From Nitrospirota bacterium (GTDB taxonomy: Bacteria; Nitrospinota_A; UBA7883; JACRGQ01), in assembly GCA_024275775.1 (NCBI GenBank), contig JAJRYM010000077.1, forward strand, positions 1 to 11,547: a stretch of DNA of 11,547 bases, read 5' to 3'. Shown here piece by piece: positions 1 to 5,695 of this stretch. The position numbers and the translations under genes were made by a program. The notes under the pieces were generated by a model. The model did not search any database and had not been told where the DNA came from. It saw nothing but the letters and a program-made list of their open reading frames with translations. Positions within the stretch are counted from its first letter, which is position 1. Every line of letters begins with the position of its first letter.

Positions 1-138
1 CGGGAGGTCTCCGGCGATGAAGCGGATGCAATCGCCAATGCGATTACCGAAAAACTTCTTGAACATAAAAAAATCAGCGAGGTAACCGTCAGGCAAAAAC
101 TGGGTAGCCGCGTTGAGAAAATAGCGGGCGGGTCGTGA
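1..138 (+). CDS. C-terminal fragment of an unrecognised protein
   Basis: An open frame runs from the first base of the window to TGA at 136-138 and gives 45 residues, ending KLGSRVEKIAGGS. The visible part is polar and probably helical, rich in Ala, Glu and Lys (for example DEADAIANAITEKLL). I see no catalytic motif and do not recognise the family. The 5' end lies outside the window. The next gene begins 43 bases downstream on the same strand with its own strong ribosome binding site, so co-transcription is possible but not shown. Coding status rests on the uninterrupted frame and a normal amino-acid composition. It is short, so confidence is moderate. Confidence 0.5.
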   Translation, partial: REVSGDEADAIANAITEKLLEHKKISEVTVRQKLGSRVEKIAGGS

Positions 139-166
139 TGGGCTACGGGCGCGCTCTGAAATTTCG

Positions 167-173
167 AAGGAGG
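167..173 (+). promoter_or_regulatory. Ribosome binding site for the lyase at 182
   Basis: AAGGAGG is an essentially perfect Shine-Dalgarno sequence, 8 bases before the GTG at 182-184. It fixes the GTG start, which would otherwise be doubtful. Confidence 0.8.
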
Positions 174-181
174 AAATAATC

Positions 182-1579
182 GTGAAATACAGGATTGAAC
201 GGGATTCGATGGGCGAACTGCGCGTACCGGCCGACGCCTATTACGGAGTACAGTCGATGCGCTCCAGCGGCAATTTTCCTATCAGCGGCCTGCGGGTGCC
301 GCCGGAGCAGATTGCGGCGCTGGCTCTTCTGAAGCTCGCCTGCGCCAAGGCTAATATGGAGCTTGGGTTTCTTCGGAAAAAGCAGGGCAACGCCATAGTG
401 CGCGCGTGCAGGGAAATCATCGAAGGGGAGCTTCGCGGCCAGTTTGTGGTAGATATCTTTCAGGCGGGGTCTGGAACGTCGTCCAACATGAACACCAACG
501 AGATAATAGCCAACCGGGCGGCAGAAATCCTCGGCGGCAAGCGGGGCGACAGAACGCTTGTGCATCCGAACGACCATGTGAATATGGGGCAGTCCACCAA
601 CAACGTCTTTCCGAGCTCCATCAGGGTGGCGGCCATGCCGATGCTGGGCAACCTTATCCGGGAGGCAAAAATATTCCGGCGGATTCTTGTGAAAAAATCA
701 CGGCAGTTCGACAAGACGCTGAAATCAGGGCGGACTCATCTGCAGGATGCCGTGCCGATACGGATGGGGCAGGTGTTCGGGGCGTTCGCGCGGAGCATAG
801 AAAAGGATATCGAGAGGCTGGAATCCAAAACCGTGTTTGTTAGGGAACTCGGCGTGGGCGGCAACGCCGTGGGCACCGGCATCAATACGCACCCCCGGTT
901 CAGAAAACTGATTATCAAACATCTGAACAGTGAGTCGGGCGGAAAATTCAAGGTGGCGAAAGATGGCATAGAAGCGACCCACAGCACTAACGATATCGCC
1001 GACCTCTCCGGCGCGATAAACAGCCTGGCGGTTGATATCGCAAGAATCTGCAACGATTTAAGGCTGATGAGCTCCGGGCCCAACACGGGGCTGAATGAAA
1101 TAAATCTGCCTCCGGTCGAGCCGGGCTCTTCCATCATGCCGGGAAAAATCAACCCGACAATGGCCGAAGCGATAAACATGGTATGCCTGAAAGTTTTCGG
1201 CAACCATCAGACGATAACGATGGCGGCGTTTTCGGCACAGCTGGAGCTTAACGTAACCATGCCGGTAACCGGCTACGCTCTTCTGGAATCGTTGCGGATA
1301 CTGTCGAACGGCATAAAGGTTCTGGGTGAAAAATGCGTGGACGGGATAACCGTGAATAGAAAACAGTGCGAGCTGTATGCGATGCAGTCGCCCAGCATCG
1401 CTACTTTTCTGAACCCGGTTATAGGCTACGATCGTGCCAGCGCCGTAGTTAAAAAAGCGCTGAAGGAAAACAAGACGATTCCGCAGATTGTGCTGGAAGA
1501 AAAACTTCTCACAAAGGAAGAGCTTGCGAAAATCCTCGCGCCGGAAAAACTTACCGCGCCGGGCCTGGGCAAAAAATAG
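182..1579 (+). CDS. Aspartase/class II fumarase family lyase
   Basis: This 465-residue protein belongs to the fumarase/aspartase superfamily, homotetrameric cytosolic enzymes that reversibly add water or ammonia across fumarate. The length is typical. Visible motifs are GSGTSSNMN (96-104), HPNDHVN (128-134), QSTNN (137-141), GRTHLQDA (183-190) and the signature GSSIMPGKINP (315-325), which holds the catalytic serine loop and the conserved Lys322 and Asn324. Subfamily is uncertain. The N-terminus (MKYRIERDSMG...ADAYYGVQ) and C-terminal half (NDLRLMSSGP, GLNEINLP, EKCVDGIT, LNPVIGY) read like aspartate ammonia-lyase. The GSGT segment, the HPND site and ANRAAEILGG read like FumC. The usual Asp after QSTN is Asn141 here. 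GTG start at 182 with a strong Shine-Dalgarno. The next gene begins 19 bases after its stop. Product is malate or aspartate, not resolvable by eye. Confidence 0.93.
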   Translation: MKYRIERDSMGELRVPADAYYGVQSMRSSGNFPISGLRVPPEQIAALALLKLACAKANMELGFLRKKQGNAIVRACREIIEGELRGQFVVDIFQAGSGTSSNMNTNEIIANRAAEILGGKRGDRTLVHPNDHVNMGQSTNNVFPSSIRVAAMPMLGNLIREAKIFRRILVKKSRQFDKTLKSGRTHLQDAVPIRMGQVFGAFARSIEKDIERLESKTVFVRELGVGGNAVGTGINTHPRFRKLIIKHLNSESGGKFKVAKDGIEATHSTNDIADLSGAINSLAVDIARICNDLRLMSSGPNTGLNEINLPPVEPGSSIMPGKINPTMAEAINMVCLKVFGNHQTITMAAFSAQLELNVTMPVTGYALLESLRILSNGIKVLGEKCVDGITVNRKQCELYAMQSPSIATFLNPVIGYDRASAVVKKALKENKTIPQIVLEEKLLTKEELAKILAPEKLTAPGLGKK

Positions 1580-1598
1580 TCGAAAGGTTTGCTGTTTT

Positions 1599-2066
1599 AT
1601 GGCGGTTAAATTTTCAGAAGATGAAATCCGGCTGATGCTGGCACACGCCGTGGAAGAATATCCAAAGGAATGCGTGGGGGCTGTTACGGGCGGAGGAGCC
1701 GGCGGCAAAATGGAAATTATCCGGCTTACCAACAGGCAGGATCAGCTTCATGAGAGCGACCCGGAAAACTTCGCGCGCGACGGCCGCACCGGTTATTTTG
1801 TAGATCCGAAAGAGGTGTTCGACCTCACAAGAAGGGTGGAAGAGAAAGGCGAAAAGATTCTGGCTTTCTATCATTCGCACCCGGATCATGAATGCTATTT
1901 TTCGCAGGAAGATCACGCCGCCGCCACCATGTGGGGCGAGCCGGTATTCCCCGGCGCGGATTATATAATCATTTCGATTATCGGCGGGAAGGCCAGAGAA
2001 GCGGTTATCTTTTCATGGGACGGCAAAAGTTTTTCGCCGTCCGCCAAACTGCCGGTTGAAAGCTGA
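1599..2066 (+). CDS. JAMM/Mov34 (M67 family) metalloprotease
   Basis: This 155-residue single-domain protein carries the full JAMM zinc-protease signature. Glu24 is in YPKECVG, and HSHPDHECYFSQED gives His92, His94, Ser102 and Asp105 with the exact H-x-H-x7-S-x-x-D spacing. Bacterial M67 enzymes of this size (Mec+/CysO-peptidase type) remove amino acids or peptides from the C-terminus of small ubiquitin-like sulfur carriers such as ThiS, MoaD or CysO, often for cysteine or cofactor synthesis. No such carrier or E1-like enzyme lies in this window, so the partner is unknown. I chose ATG 1599 because the domain starts right after it. The longer frame upstream overlaps the lyase gene. The Shine-Dalgarno is weak (AAAGG, about 11 bases upstream). 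It lies 19 bases after the lyase stop, so it is probably co-transcribed with it. Cytosolic; no signal peptide. Confidence 0.88.
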   Translation: MAVKFSEDEIRLMLAHAVEEYPKECVGAVTGGGAGGKMEIIRLTNRQDQLHESDPENFARDGRTGYFVDPKEVFDLTRRVEEKGEKILAFYHSHPDHECYFSQEDHAAATMWGEPVFPGADYIIISIIGGKAREAVIFSWDGKSFSPSAKLPVES

Positions 2067-2096
2067 AGCCTATTTCGCTACCATCTCCTCTTGTGC

Positions 2097-2181
2097 GCCG
2101 ACGTGGTGGAATTGGTAGACACGCCGTCTTGAGGGGGCGGTAGGGCAACCTGTGCCAGTTCGAGTCTGGCCGTCGGCACCA
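2097..2181 (+). tRNA. tRNA-Leu (anticodon GAG)
   Basis: A complete 85-base class II tRNA. The acceptor GCCGACG (2097-2103) pairs with CGTCGGC (2171-2177), followed by discriminator A and an encoded CCA (2179-2181). The D-arm reads TGGTGGAATTGGTAGACA, typical of bacterial tRNA-Leu. The anticodon stem CCGTC/GGCGG encloses TTGAGGG with anticodon GAG at 2131-2133. A short variable arm follows (2141-2152). The T-stem GCCAG/CTGGC (2154-2158, 2166-2170) encloses TTCGAGT. It reads CTC and CTT leucine codons. It lies 30 bases after the metalloprotease gene, with no obvious promoter of its own and no clear terminator, so it may depend on upstream transcription. The convergent gene ends only 8 bases away. 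Confidence 0.97.
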
Positions 2182-2189
2182 TTCTTTTG

Positions 2190-2566
2190 TTATTCGAGTC
2201 TTGTCTTGTAGCCGTACAGCCACCTGTTGCGGCTTTTCCCTACGTTTTTAACCGAGTGGGAAACGCCCGCCGGCATTAGAATTTCTTCGCCGATTGCGGG
2301 GCGTAACGTTTTGCCGTTCATTTCCAGCTCGATTTCTCCCGCAACATTTCCAGATGGTCTTAAAAAGTTGAGCGCGATTCGTAATCCAGCACCGAATCGA
2401 GCTTTATTTTGTAGCTCTTTCTTATCCTGACGCCGCTCAACTCCCCCTCGTCTATAAGCCTTCTCACGGTGCTTTCGGATACGTTCCACCGCCTTGCTAC
2501 CGCCTGAACCGAGGTGAACTTTCTTCCGGCCGGGGAGGCCGTTTTGGGTTCCTTTTTTCCGTCCAT
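2190..2566 (-). pseudogene. HTH-cupin regulator, frame broken
   Basis: Reading from 2566, the first frame encodes 68 residues with an excisionase/MerR-type helix-turn-helix (about residues 17-60: SVQAVARRWNVSESTVRRLI, then KSYKIKLDSVLDY) and stops at TAA 2362-2360. The -1 frame then continues for 57 residues to TAA at 2192-2190. It carries a perfect second cupin motif, G-EEILM-P-A-G-VS-H-SVK-N, preceded by GEIELEMNGK and followed by RWLYGY. Joined at the TTTTT run (2366-2362) the product would be 125 residues: a DNA-binding domain plus a small-molecule-sensing cupin barrel. The first cupin motif (H-x-H...E) and about 25 residues before GEIELEMNG seem absent, so a deletion plus frame loss is more likely than slippage. 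The promoter and Shine-Dalgarno (AGGAGG, 2580-2575) look intact, so the 68-residue HTH protein could still be made. Confidence 0.7.
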
Positions 2567-2568
2567 GT

Positions 2569-2597
2569 TTGCATCCTCCTGTGAGTTTGATTATAAT
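2569..2597 (+). promoter_or_regulatory. Sigma70-type promoter of the S24 repressor
   Basis: TTGCAT (-35, 2569-2574), a 17-base spacer, and TATAAT (-10, 2592-2597). The expected transcription start is about 2604, which is the A of the repressor's ATG, so the mRNA would be leaderless. Its -10 lies inside the palindrome ATTATAAT (2590-2597) that also supplies the -10 of the opposing promoter. Confidence 0.75.
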
Positions 2598-2619
2598 GTG
2601 CGTATGAGTACAAAGTCAA
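2590..2619 (-). promoter_or_regulatory. Sigma70-type promoter of the HTH-cupin gene
   Basis: On the - strand: TTGACT (-35, 2619-2614), an 18-base spacer, and TATAAT (-10, 2595-2590). Expected transcription start is about 2583, giving a roughly 17-base leader that contains AGGAGG at 2580-2575, 8 bases before the ATG at 2566. The -35 lies inside the first codons of the repressor gene. Confidence 0.75.
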
Positions 2620-2645
2620 TGAAAAAATTTGCACTGTTACGCACA
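2597..2645. promoter_or_regulatory. Inverted repeat, candidate operator pair
   Basis: TGTGCGTA (2597-2604) and TACGCACA (2638-2645) are perfect 8-base inverted repeats with centres 41 bases apart. They bracket the repressor's start and the -35 box of the opposing promoter. TGTGAGTT at 2580-2587 matches the left arm at 6 of 8 positions and lies 17 bases before it. These could be half-sites for the adjacent repressor. A chance occurrence is not excluded. Confidence 0.35.
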
Positions 2646-3344
2646 AGAAGCGCTAAAATTGACAAGCCGGGATTGCGTAAGAGGCTAAAGGAAATCAGGG
2701 GAAAAGAGACTCTTCAATCTTTCGGAAAGAGGATAGGCGTCGCCCATACCACCGTCAGGCGGTACGAAGACGGCATGATCCCCTCACCGGAGGTTTTGCT
2801 TAATATAAGCAATATTTCAAGCAGAAGCGTGGAGTGGATTTTAACCGGCGGGGAGAGCGGGCAGGCTGTTGCGCCGTCCGTGCCGGAGCGCCTGCCGGAA
2901 GACGAATATCTTTCCATTCCTCTCGTCGAGGGGAAAATAGCCGCGGGCGAGCCGATGATAGCCGAGGAGGACGTCATAGACTGGGTTGTAGTGCACGTGA
3001 GGCCGTTAAGAAAGAAAATGGCCCGTCAGCCCAATCTGGTGGCGTGCAGGGTGGCGGGCGATTCCATGTGGCCTCTGCTTGAGAACGGCGACATAATCGT
3101 CATAGATCGTGGCATAGATAGCGAGAAAATAGTCAAAGGGCGGATGTACGCCGTATGGGTGGAAGGCGGCCTTACGGTGAAACTGCTTCAGAGGGAGAAA
3201 AACAGTCTGTTTCTGATTCCGGCCAACAGCGCGGAATCTGTGCGGGTTGTTGATTTAATAACCCAGCGGGCGGATATCGTGGGAGTGGTAATCGGCGGCT
3301 GGCGGAACTTTACGGAGCCTCTCCCCGGAAGCCAGCGGCGGTGA
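2604..3344 (+). CDS. XRE-S24 family self-cleaving repressor
   Basis: This 246-residue protein resembles phage CI-type and related SOS-responsive repressors. The N-terminal XRE helix-turn-helix lies at about residues 24-70 (FGKRIGVAHTTVRRYEDG). The C-terminal S24 peptidase domain has the Ala-Gly cleavage site in GKIAAGEP (Ala114-Gly115), nucleophile Ser154 in AGDSMWPLLENGD, and general-base Lys193 in LTVKLLQR. Known homologues dimerise, bind operators and autocleave when RecA filaments form on damaged DNA. The N-terminus is XRE-like rather than the winged helix of LexA, so it is not LexA proper. I chose ATG 2604 because a near-consensus promoter places the RNA start there. A longer frame from 2514 would run through both promoters. 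No Shine-Dalgarno precedes the ATG. It faces the broken HTH-cupin gene and ends 7 bases from convergent spoVG. There are no phage structural genes or integrase nearby. Confidence 0.9.
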   Translation: MSTKSMKKFALLRTRSAKIDKPGLRKRLKEIRGKETLQSFGKRIGVAHTTVRRYEDGMIPSPEVLLNISNISSRSVEWILTGGESGQAVAPSVPERLPEDEYLSIPLVEGKIAAGEPMIAEEDVIDWVVVHVRPLRKKMARQPNLVACRVAGDSMWPLLENGDIIVIDRGIDSEKIVKGRMYAVWVEGGLTVKLLQREKNSLFLIPANSAESVRVVDLITQRADIVGVVIGGWRNFTEPLPGSQRR

Positions 3345-3351
3345 CTGTAAT

Positions 3352-3666
3352 CTAAACCGCTTCCAATTCCGGTTCCTGCAGTTCGATAAGCTCCCGTTTG
3401 CCGGTAAGCTCGTCTCCTATTATTTCCTCATACCGGCTGAAGATGCAGTCTTCCACCGTTTTGCGGAAATCGCTGTTTATCGGGTGGGCTATATCCTGGT
3501 ATTTCCCGTCTTTTCTTCGGCGGCTCGGCATTGAAACGAAAAGCCCGTTTCTGCCTTCCACAATCTTGATATCTTTTATGACGAACGCGTGGTCAAAAGT
3601 CAGCGAGACATAAGCCTTCAGCCTGTCGCTCTCAACCGGACGAACTACGACTTCCGTGATTTCCAT
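3352..3666 (-). CDS. spoVG: SpoVG family regulator
   Basis: This 104-residue protein matches SpoVG along its first 80 residues: MEITEVVVRPV, SLTFDHAFVIKDIKIVEG, NGLFVSMPSRR and the hallmark DIAHPINSDFRK (58-69). The family binds DNA and RNA. It was named for sporulation in Bacillus but also occurs in non-sporulating bacteria such as spirochaetes and listeriae, where it acts as a global regulator of gene expression. The tail (about residues 85-104) is acidic and gene-specific. A good ribosome binding site (GGGAGG, 3682-3677) lies 10 bases before the ATG. It is the last gene of the GT2-ispE-spoVG unit, 22 bases after ispE; ispE and spoVG are also near each other in Bacillus. No hairpin terminator is visible in the 7-base gap to the convergent repressor gene. 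Confidence 0.93.
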   Translation of the reverse strand: MEITEVVVRPVESDRLKAYVSLTFDHAFVIKDIKIVEGRNGLFVSMPSRRRKDGKYQDIAHPINSDFRKTVEDCIFSRYEEIIGDELTGKRELIELQEPELEAV

Positions 3667-3688
3667 TGTTCCATAACCTCCCTTTTGC

Positions 3689-4576
3689 CTAAATGCCCTT
3701 TTTGAAGTGCTTCATAGAAGTTAACGGTTTTGCAAGCCTGCACCACCATTGTTTACGGGAAATTTTTCGGAGCGCTTGATCGGCCGAAGGTTTGTCTTTG
3801 AAAAGGCCGAAGACAGTTGTACCGGAGCCTGAAAGCATTACACCTTTGCAGTGTTCCCCTGTTAATGCTTTCCTGATTGTTCCAACAGCCGGATGCATCA
3901 TAACCACGGTTTTTTCCAAGTCGTTTATCAGATACGCTACCGTATCTTCAAATAAAACCAGCCCCTTAAATTCAAAGGGAATTTTAGTCCTTGATAGAGG
4001 CTTTGTCAATCCGAGGCTGAATGTTTCATATATTTTAGCCGTGGGCGCCCCCTCGGAAGGTTTTACCAGCAGTATATGAAACGGCTCGGCCGGCGGGAGC
4101 GGGGTAAGCCTATCACCCGTGCCGGTGCCCCACGCGCGCGGGCCGAAAAGAAAAAACGGCACGTCGGCGCCGAGTTTTTTCCCTTTCGCCATAAGTTTTT
4201 TTTGGGGCAGTCCCAGCTTCCAGAGCCGGTTGAGGGCAAACAGCGCTGTGGCGCAGTTGGAACTTCCGCCGCCCAGCCCGGCGCCGACCGGGATATTTTT
4301 TTCAATATGAATCGAAACGCCCGGCAATCCCGGTTTCCACAAAGCTTGCGCCGCCAGATAAACCAGATTAGTTTCCGGCGGTATGCCCTCTTTACTGCAG
4401 GTTATCTCTATCTCCCTTTTCGGAGAGGGTGAAAAGGTAATTTTGTCGTAAAGGTCTATCATCTGAAAAAGGGTGGCGATGTTGTGATAGCCATCTTTTC
4501 TTTTTCCTGTGATTTTCAGGAAGAGATTTATTTTGGCGGGTGAGAGGATTGTCGCAGTTTTAAAGAGGTTGCTCAT
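3689..4576 (-). CDS. ispE: 4-diphosphocytidyl-2-C-methyl-D-erythritol kinase
   Basis: IspE phosphorylates CDP-methylerythritol at the 2-hydroxyl with ATP, the fourth step of the non-mevalonate isoprenoid pathway. The 295-residue length is typical. GHMP-kinase motifs are present in order: LSPAKINLFL (11-20, catalytic Lys15), DGYHNIATLFQ (28-38), the ATP loop PVGAGLGGGSSNCA (96-109), LGADVPFFLFG (135-145, catalytic Asp138) and the C-terminal glycine loop MLSGSGTTVFGLF. The ATG overlaps the stop of the upstream glycosyltransferase as ATGA (4576-4573), so translation is probably coupled. It shares its substrate class (isoprenoid carriers) with envelope glycan assembly, which may explain the pairing. 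Its base composition looks somewhat more AT-rich than leuA or the lyase. Cytosolic. Confidence 0.96.
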   Translation of the reverse strand: MSNLFKTATILSPAKINLFLKITGKRKDGYHNIATLFQMIDLYDKITFSPSPKREIEITCSKEGIPPETNLVYLAAQALWKPGLPGVSIHIEKNIPVGAGLGGGSSNCATALFALNRLWKLGLPQKKLMAKGKKLGADVPFFLFGPRAWGTGTGDRLTPLPPAEPFHILLVKPSEGAPTAKIYETFSLGLTKPLSRTKIPFEFKGLVLFEDTVAYLINDLEKTVVMMHPAVGTIRKALTGEHCKGVMLSGSGTTVFGLFKDKPSADQALRKISRKQWWCRLAKPLTSMKHFKKGI

Positions 4577-5526
4577 CTGCCGATTTTAAGAAAACCGGCC
4601 GCCAGCCCGAGCCCCTGCGCGAATCCGCACAACAGGAAAACCGGCGCCAGCAGGATGTTTGCCAGCCTGCCTGTTTTGAAGGTAACTTTAAGCGGGCCCA
4701 AAATCTGCAAAAACAGGTAAACCGCCAGCACGGCGAGGTAAGCAGTTCTGGTGATTTCAAACATCATCAGCGGTAATTCGACGGCCAGAAAAAGCGCGAG
4801 TAACGGCTTAATGCACCGCAAAAAATGGAAACCTGCCGGAACCGCCCCGCTTTTTCGGCTGTACAGGCAGAGCCCCGCTTTTCCTTTTGCGCGGCTGTAT
4901 TCCCGCCCCAGATAGCCCGCGAGCGAGCGCTCGAAAAAATAGTCCGAAAACGCTCTTATATCGAAAACCATTTTGTAACCCGCGCTTCTTATGTTTGCTG
5001 AAAGAGATTCATCTTCAGCCAGCGTAGCCACGAACTTTTCGTCGAACCCTCCGGCTGCAAGCAGAGCCTTTTTCCTGAAGAGACCGTTAAGGGGGGTTAA
5101 CGTTTCGGTTTCCCTCGGTTTTTCGGATTGCCGAACAGTCTGTTCGGCGTGGAGAAGGCGTGCCAGAAGGAACTGCCTGTTGGCGATATCGAAAGCGCCG
5201 CCCGCGCCGCCTACGCCGGTGTTGCGAAAATGTTCAAACAGAGTTGCAATAACATCCGGTTTGGGGAGCAGATCCGAATCCGCAAAGTAGCAAACGTCGC
5301 CTGTGGCCACTTGCAGTCCGGCATTCCACGCTTCTCCCACTTCGCATTCTCCCAAACGGAGAAGCTTTACGGGGTAGTTGGCCGCGATATCCGCCGAGCC
5401 GTCCGTTGACCCGCGATCGACTACGATAACCTCTTTGCCCGCTCCGGATACGCCCAGGCAGGCCTCCACCACTCTTCCGATTCTGCTTCGGCCGTTACGG
5501 ACCGTCGTTATAATGGATGCCTTCAT
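4573..5526 (-). CDS. Family 2 glycosyltransferase, membrane-anchored
   Basis: This 317-residue protein has an N-terminal GT-A fold of the GT2 family: start SIITTVRNG, VIVVDRGSTDGSADIA (33-48, nucleotide-binding region), metal-binding Asp-Ser-Asp in YFADSDLLPKP (83-85), and LAEDESLSANI (169-179) with the acid/base Glu-Asp pair. Hydrophobic stretches at about 238-258, 260-279 and 288-313 should be membrane helices, so it probably acts at the inner face of the cytoplasmic membrane on a lipid-linked or envelope glycan. Donor and acceptor sugars cannot be inferred. The start at 5526 is supported by an in-frame stop just upstream and by the family's usual N-terminus. The AAGGA before it sits unusually close (about 2-3 bases). 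It is the first gene of the unit that includes ispE and spoVG. Confidence 0.9.
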   Translation of the reverse strand: MKASIITTVRNGRSRIGRVVEACLGVSGAGKEVIVVDRGSTDGSADIAANYPVKLLRLGECEVGEAWNAGLQVATGDVCYFADSDLLPKPDVIATLFEHFRNTGVGGAGGAFDIANRQFLLARLLHAEQTVRQSEKPRETETLTPLNGLFRKKALLAAGGFDEKFVATLAEDESLSANIRSAGYKMVFDIRAFSDYFFERSLAGYLGREYSRAKGKAGLCLYSRKSGAVPAGFHFLRCIKPLLALFLAVELPLMMFEITRTAYLAVLAVYLFLQILGPLKVTFKTGRLANILLAPVFLLCGFAQGLGLAAGFLKIGR

Positions 5527-5695
5527 GTTCCTTCATACGGTTGTTTGTTTAAGTATGTGAATTGTACTATGTGCGGTATAAATCAGGATATTGATGTTAA
5601 ACTAAAAATGCGGAAAAATAATACGAAATGTTTTTGCCCATCCGCAGGGTAGGGCAAGATTCACCATTTCGGAAACTTCAGGAAAGAAGAAACAG
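5527..5695. other. Divergent intergenic region, GT2 / leuA
   Basis: These 169 bases separate divergently transcribed genes and must hold promoters for both. On the + strand the best -10 is TATAAA at 5577-5582, without a matching -35. On the - strand TACAAT at 5566-5561 is possible, also without a good -35. A weak 6-bp hairpin (TTGCCC 5634-5639 with GGGCAA 5652-5657) lies in the presumed leuA leader. I see no T-box and no leucine-rich leader peptide. Confidence 0.4.

Noticed and set aside
1488..1598. Longer metalloprotease start at 1488
   Set aside because: The extension overlaps the lyase in another frame and gives a Lys/Arg-rich shadow sequence. The domain starts at 1599.
2360..2370. Programmed -1 ribosomal frameshift at TTTTTAA
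   Set aside because: Only single-tRNA re-pairing is possible, no classic slippery heptamer or downstream structure is evident, and part of the cupin domain seems missing. Kept only as an alternative to a pseudogene.
2514..2603. Longer repressor start at 2514
   Set aside because: It would translate through both promoters and the divergent gene's 5' end; the added residues have no family resemblance.
3295..3340. GCTGGC/GCCAGC inverted repeat near the end of the repressor gene as a bidirectional terminator
   Set aside because: The arms are 6 bp with a loop of about 30 bases, inside coding sequence, and no T-run follows.
2097..3344. tRNA-Leu plus excisionase-like HTH plus repressor as an integrated element with the tRNA as attachment site
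   Set aside because: There is no integrase, no second copy of the tRNA 3' end in the window, and core genes lie immediately beyond. The HTH fused to a cupin is a regulator rather than an Xis.
5594..5652. leuA leader peptide or attenuator (ATG at 5608, 14 codons to TAG)
   Set aside because: The peptide contains no leucine codons, and the nearby hairpin (5634-5657) is only 6 bp with no T-run or alternative pairing that I can see.
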